64,000 nucleotides of DNA. Source: Lamellibrachia columna. Taxonomy: Eukaryota > Annelida > Polychaeta > Sabellida > Siboglinidae. The stretch lies in assembly GCA_963662155.1 (NCBI GenBank), contig OY759263.1, forward strand, positions 13,008,515 through 13,072,514, given 5' to 3'. A program made the position numbers and the translations under genes. Positions 50,216 through 64,000 of the stretch are shown here, in pieces. Position 1 is the stretch's first letter, and each line of letters starts with the position of its first letter. The notes below the pieces were generated by a model, which made no database searches, had not been told where the DNA came from, and was given only the letters and a program-made list of their open reading frames with translations.

Positions 50216-50990
50216 ACTTGTAGTGTGACAATGCACACTCCGTAGCCTGGATAAAAACAGTGGCGACGCACGACAATAAATCCCATGACAGTGATCAAAG
50301 CACTGTAGTGTGACTATGCACACTACGTAACATGGATAAAATTAGTGACGAAGCATTAAGCGTGACGATGCACGACCTAAATCCCATGACAGTGATCAAA
50401 GCACTGCAGTGTGACAAGGCACACTACGTAACATGGGTCCAAAACAGTGACGACGCACGACAATAAATACCATGACAGTGATCAAAGCACTGCAGTGTGG
50501 GAAGGCACACTACGTAACATGGATAAAAAACAGTGACGACGCACGACAATAAATACCATGACAGTGATCAAAGCACTGCAGTGTGGCAAGGCACACTACG
50601 TAACATGGATAAAAAAACAGTGACGACGCACGACAATAAATACCATGACAGTGATCAAAGCACTGCAGTGTGGCAAGGCACACTACGTAACATGGATAAA
50701 AAACAGTGACGACGCACGACAATAAATACCATGACAGTGATCAAAGCACTGCAGTGTGGCAAGGCACACTACGTAACATGGATAAAAAACAGTGACGACG
50801 CACGACAATAAATCCCATGACAGTGATCAAAGCACTGCAGTGTGACAAGGCACACTACGTAACATGGGATAAAAACAGTGATCAAAGCACTGCAGTGTGA
50901 CTATGCACACTACGTAACATGGATAAAATTATTGACGAAGCACGACATAAATCCCATGAGGTTGATCATGACACTATAGTGTGACCACAC
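50216..50990. repeat. 86-bp tandem array, about 9 copies, inside the retrotransposon
   Basis: Copies of CCATGACAGTGATCAAAGCA recur at 50,472, 50,558, 50,645, 50,731 and 50,817 (86-87 bp). Each unit contains the palindrome CACTGCAGTG and the stem pair AGTGTG/CACACT around a 6-nt loop. The array separates hydrolase and gag ORFs and has no sustained ORF of its own. Confidence 0.92.
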
Positions 50991-51305
50991 ACCATGTAAC
51001 ATGAATATAGAACAGTGCGTAAGCACAACAAAAATCACATGACAATGAACAAAGCTCTATAACACGTTCAACATATACAATCCGCCATAGACGTGACGGC
51101 GATCTGTAGTCAAAGACCCACAATGCACTTTATGTTACCGTTCGCCTCATCACATTACCAGTTTGCTACTTATACAACACAACAAAATAATCATGGTAGA
51201 AATAAATGGTGACATGAAATTCAGTCAGACTATCCTCAAACATTTTCATCAGGCGATCGACAGCCCGTTACAACGAAAAAACACTCTCGACCCATGACCA
51301 TGTGG
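50991..51305. other. Spacer between hydrolase stop and tandem array
   Basis: No sustained ORF. On the minus strand it is the 3' flank of the hydrolase gene. Confidence 0.4.
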
Positions 51306-51929
51306 CTACACACCGCCATCAGTGACGTGCTTTACAGCTTTTATGACGGCTCCTCGGATGGAGCGGTACAACCTGAAATTACCGATGTCACTAAAATGGA
51401 CTCCGTCTCTGCGAAAGACAGGGCGGATGCTATTCCAGAGGCGCTTATGCCTCCAGAAAAAGATCCCTTCGGTATCGTTACAGAAATGTTCGAGGTAGTC
51501 ATTGACTTGGATTACACGATCAGCACCCTCCTCGTAACTGAAGTTGCGCCATTTACGTCTACGTATGACCTGACAAACGGCGACCTGCTTGACGCCTAAA
51601 CCAAGTAATTTAACGGCCAAACGCTGGATGTCCAGCGCCACTAGTACTGGATTGGGAGCAGATCCAGCATCTAGGTCGTTACCCCCTAAATGTAAAACGC
51701 AGACATCCGCGTGAAACGTAGCGATACGCATCATGGCCGCTGGTGAGGAAAGGGAGGGTAGCGTGGCCCCCCGAATTCCCAAGTAATTTACTTTGCAACT
51801 TAGGTCCCGTACCCAAAAATCGGTGAACAGCCCGGCCGGATTTCCCGTCCGTGCATGCTCGCCAAGCCAATAAATGTGACTATGCCCCAAAATCAAAACC
51901 TTAAGCGGCGAATTAGCCGACGACGACAT
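51306..51929 (-). CDS. Retrotransposon SGNH-type hydrolase
   Basis: An intact 207-residue ORF with ATG at 51,929. All four blocks of the SGNH/GDSL fold are visible. Block I is LGHSHIYWL, with Ser17 as nucleophile in place of the GDS form. Block II is GIRGATL, with Gly54. Block III is HLGGND, with Asn84. Block V is RDGVHFSDIG, with Asp175 and His178. Such domains hydrolyse ester bonds of lipids or sugars; their role in retroelements is unknown. There is no signal peptide or TM segment. It lies about 1.15 kb upstream of gag on the same strand, with the 86-bp array in between. Upstream DNA (52,170-52,350) has two CCAAT boxes on the minus strand. It could belong to a separate element, but coding intactness next to an almost intact gag-pol argues for one unit. 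Confidence 0.8.
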   Translation of the reverse strand: MSSSANSPLKVLILGHSHIYWLGEHARTGNPAGLFTDFWVRDLSCKVNYLGIRGATLPSLSSPAAMMRIATFHADVCVLHLGGNDLDAGSAPNPVLVALDIQRLAVKLLGLGVKQVAVCQVIRRRKWRNFSYEEGADRVIQVNDYLEHFCNDTEGIFFWRHKRLWNSIRPVFRRDGVHFSDIGNFRLYRSIRGAVIKAVKHVTDGGV

Positions 51930-52368
51930 TTACTGGCCGACGGTGAAATTAAACGAATCAAACAAAGACCGTTGCAAAACAAAATGGCGCAACCAGAACA
52001 AAGGAAAACACTCAACTGCTCGCGCACTGAGCGCCGTCGACACTCACCTCGTTCAACTTGTTCGACGTAAATCAGCTTGCTCGAAGACCAATGATAAAGG
52101 AAGCGCAAAAATTTCGCTAAACTCGATGAGAGAAAAAACAAATTTTCAAAGCGCATCCACTCCGTATGCTTTCACAAAACGAAGTGGCTAGTCCAAGTTT
52201 GAAATCTGTAGCGTCGCGCAGCTGGTGCGCGCTGATTGGTTCGAAATATGGAGGCAGGCAAAGTGGGTCACAGAGTGCGTCACCCAGCTCTGCTGGATTA
52301 GCATAATAGAATAAATTAGCAATGGACCAATCATTAATTGTATGTGGTGTTGCTCGCATAAAAACCCT

Positions 52369-52399
52369 TATGCAACATTGGCTGTGCTAATGTTGCATA
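52369..52399. repeat. Inverted repeat (11-bp perfect arms)
   Basis: TATGCAACATT and AATGTTGCATA around a 9-nt loop. It is one of two perfect hairpins within 90 bp just outside the 5' side of the retrotransposon. Confidence 0.85.
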
Positions 52400-52425
52400 C
52401 TCTCATATATGTGTGTGTGTGTGTA

Positions 52426-52458
52426 TCCCTCACAATGCATTACATATATTGTGAGGGA
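52426..52458. repeat. Inverted repeat (11-bp perfect arms)
   Basis: TCCCTCACAAT and ATTGTGAGGGA around an 11-nt loop, preceded by a short TG run. Confidence 0.85.
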
Positions 52459-53204
52459 CTTTTGTTTCTTGATACTCTCATTATGGAAACTGTCACAATG
52501 TTTGTATGTATTGCATTGCATTGTGTGTGTTATATCACAATTTCTATAACAAAACATATAATAAACCATCGTCATCAACGAATACAGCATATTAAAATTT
52601 TATTCAATGTCAAGAATACAAAACCACCACCGCGTACACAATTATATATATGCTCCTCATTAGTAGCTTGTAGAGAAAGTGTTTCAACGAGTAAGGTAAT
52701 ATTTTCTGCCGCGCTGGCCAAACACCATGAATTTCAGTCTCGTGCAATATGCTTAATTTATCATTGTTATACTGAATATTAGTGTTGCTTGTAAGTAATA
52801 TAATCAATTATAATATGCAAATTAGCCTTACATTTCCTGAAAATAGTATGATTAGTTTTAGTCAAAACGAATACCTCTGTCTTACTAATTATTATGATAC
52901 CGTGAACTACGCTGTGTAATCATATATGCAGTTAAACGATATTCAGTAAAATGAAAACAGGGATAAAATGTTAATGAACGGTCATCATCTGACAGGCAAA
53001 CACATATTACGTACACTATTTGTTTCAGGTGAAAACATATAAGACATTTTGTCTGAAAACTGACGACTTTTTCTCTTGACAATTTATAACCTTACACACT
53101 TATGTTTTTTAAACCTAAGCTTGCATTGATGAAGATAATTGTACTCCAAAATAGAGAGTTGTGTGTGCAAAGATCGAATTTTTTGGGAATACTTTACAAA
53201 GTTA
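52459..53204. other. Intergenic, nothing recognised
   Basis: Short frames only (longest on plus 52,342-52,782 with no domain). Confidence 0.4.
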
Positions 53205-53600
53205 ACATCCAAACTTTAGCATATGATGATGCCCTTAGATTCGTCACGGTGTAAATCACTTACATGTCATAACATATTATCTGATTAATACAAATTGCGT
53301 GGTGTTCATACTTTAGTATATGATGATGCCCTTAGATTCACCACGGTGTAAATCACTTACATGTCATAACATATTATCTGATTAATACAAATTGCGTGGT
53401 GTTCATACTTTAGTATATGATGATGCCCTTATATTCATCACGGTGTAAATCACTTACATGTCATAACATAGTATCTGATTAATACAAATTGCGTGGTGTT
53501 CATACTTTAGTATATGATGATGCCCTTAGATTCATCACGATGTAAATCACATACATGTCATAACATATAATCTGATTAATAACAAATCCATGGTGTTCAT
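53205..53600. repeat. 97-bp tandem repeat, about 4 copies
   Basis: TATGATGATGCCCTTA recurs at 53,222, 53,319, 53,416 and 53,513, exactly 97 bp apart, with very few differences between copies. Confidence 0.95.
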
Positions 53601-54187
53601 AATTACTTCAAGTTTATGTAACGTTAATAAGCACACAAACACAACATCGTTCATGATGTCACATTATAATACACCAGCACATTAATATGTGACTTGATGC
53701 CTAAGTGCAAACTGGTACGGAAGAGAGAAGGTGGAGGCATTGAAGCACTGAACTTCCATATTCGTAGGAGTCTTCTCAGTGAGGTTTATTGCGTATTATC
53801 TGTCCATGTCTACACGGAGATAAAAACAGAGTTGTAGAAGGGATCATGATAATCAATGAGGAAATATTTCGGCGAGGTCAACTCCTAGTTTTGTCAAATA
53901 AATTGTTCTAAGCCCCAATTAATGTATCTTAAACTGTCACACACACTGCATTTAAGCGGATGTTGTGTGTATGAATAGTACAACCATAATGCTGCCAAGT
54001 ATTTCCTATTACCAGGTCTCTGCTCTTCAATTATCGAAGTTTGAACATTGTATTATCACGCCTACTCGGCGGTCATTGTTACAGTTTGCAGATAACGAAG
54101 TCGTATCCGATTGCGCTGATAGCATGTCAAGTTATACATCTGATTTCTTTGTAATGGCTGTTGTACCACCCTTCAATATACAAAACA
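53601..54187. other. Intergenic region 3' of gene B
   Basis: Only short plus-strand frames. A second minus-strand AATAAA lies at 53,785-53,790. Confidence 0.4.
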
Positions 54188-54193
54188 TTTATT
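54188..54193 (-). promoter_or_regulatory. Candidate polyadenylation signal of gene B
   Basis: First AATAAA on the minus strand after the gene B stop, implying a 3' UTR of about 330 nt. Confidence 0.5.
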
Positions 54194-54508
54194 GTAGGTC
54201 ATTTCACTACGTTGTATTTGCGAGGTTCCGCCGTGTGGACGGCGACTGCAATATGAGTTAGCTTCGATTCTTGACAAACAATGTGTCTTGTGCATGCGTA
54301 ATATCGTTTAGAAAACTTACAAACCTTATGAAAGGATAGTTATCCCTAGAGCTGTCAAATGTCAACAAAAGTGACAGTGTTTTCAAATTCATAATTCGAA
54401 TGCCTCATTAATATCACACGTGCTACGTTTATGTGACTAAAGTAATTTTCTTTCAATACAATTGCTGATCTGAATATGCGTATCTTACTGAGGACAACTC
54501 AGCGGCAT

Positions 54509-64000
<9,492 letters not shown>

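Overview
The window is animal nuclear DNA. It has short symmetric exons separated by introns with GT and AG ends, long A+T-rich introns, microsatellites and minisatellites, and many decayed retroelements. EGF-domain exons, a SEA domain, CR1/RTE-type LINE debris and a tyrosine-recombinase retrotransposon fit an invertebrate, probably marine (lophotrochozoan or invertebrate deuterostome). I cannot name the species.

Both host genes lie on the minus strand, so they read right to left. Gene B enters from the right edge and ends at 54,509. It has nine EGF exons (64,000 to 58,899), a SEA domain split over three exons (58,260 to 56,087), a 21-nt microexon, a transmembrane exon (55,381-55,525) and two cytoplasmic exons ending in TGA. 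All junction phases agree, giving a type I membrane protein with a probably self-cleaving SEA stalk and a tail of about 105 residues. A possible second signal-peptide exon sits inside it at 60,392-60,452.

Gene A starts with a signal-peptide exon (25,975-26,047). It continues with a Thr/Pro-rich mucin-like exon (22,575-22,820), two diverged EGF exons (22.1 and 21.5 kb) and then 34 near-identical calcium-binding EGF exons (20,693 down to 101) that run off the left edge. Every EGF exon is phase 1-1, so any number of them can be spliced in frame. The array is built from a roughly 609-bp exon-plus-intron unit, organised in most places as a four-exon, 2.44-kb higher-order repeat. Two neighbouring copies look identical over about 2.6 kb.

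The 26-54 kb interval between the genes is repeat-rich. It holds a deleted piggyBac-like element inside gene A, CR1/RTE-type LINE fragments, a tRNA-derived SINE and minisatellites with 23-, 27-, 32- and about 22-bp units. It also holds a 1-kb segmental duplication. At 45.8-51.9 kb lies a nearly complete DIRS/Ngaro-like retrotransposon on the minus strand: SGNH hydrolase, an 86-bp tandem array, gag, RT-RNase H and tyrosine recombinase, the last broken by one stop codon. Nothing in the window is prokaryotic: no operons, CRISPR arrays or insertion sequences.
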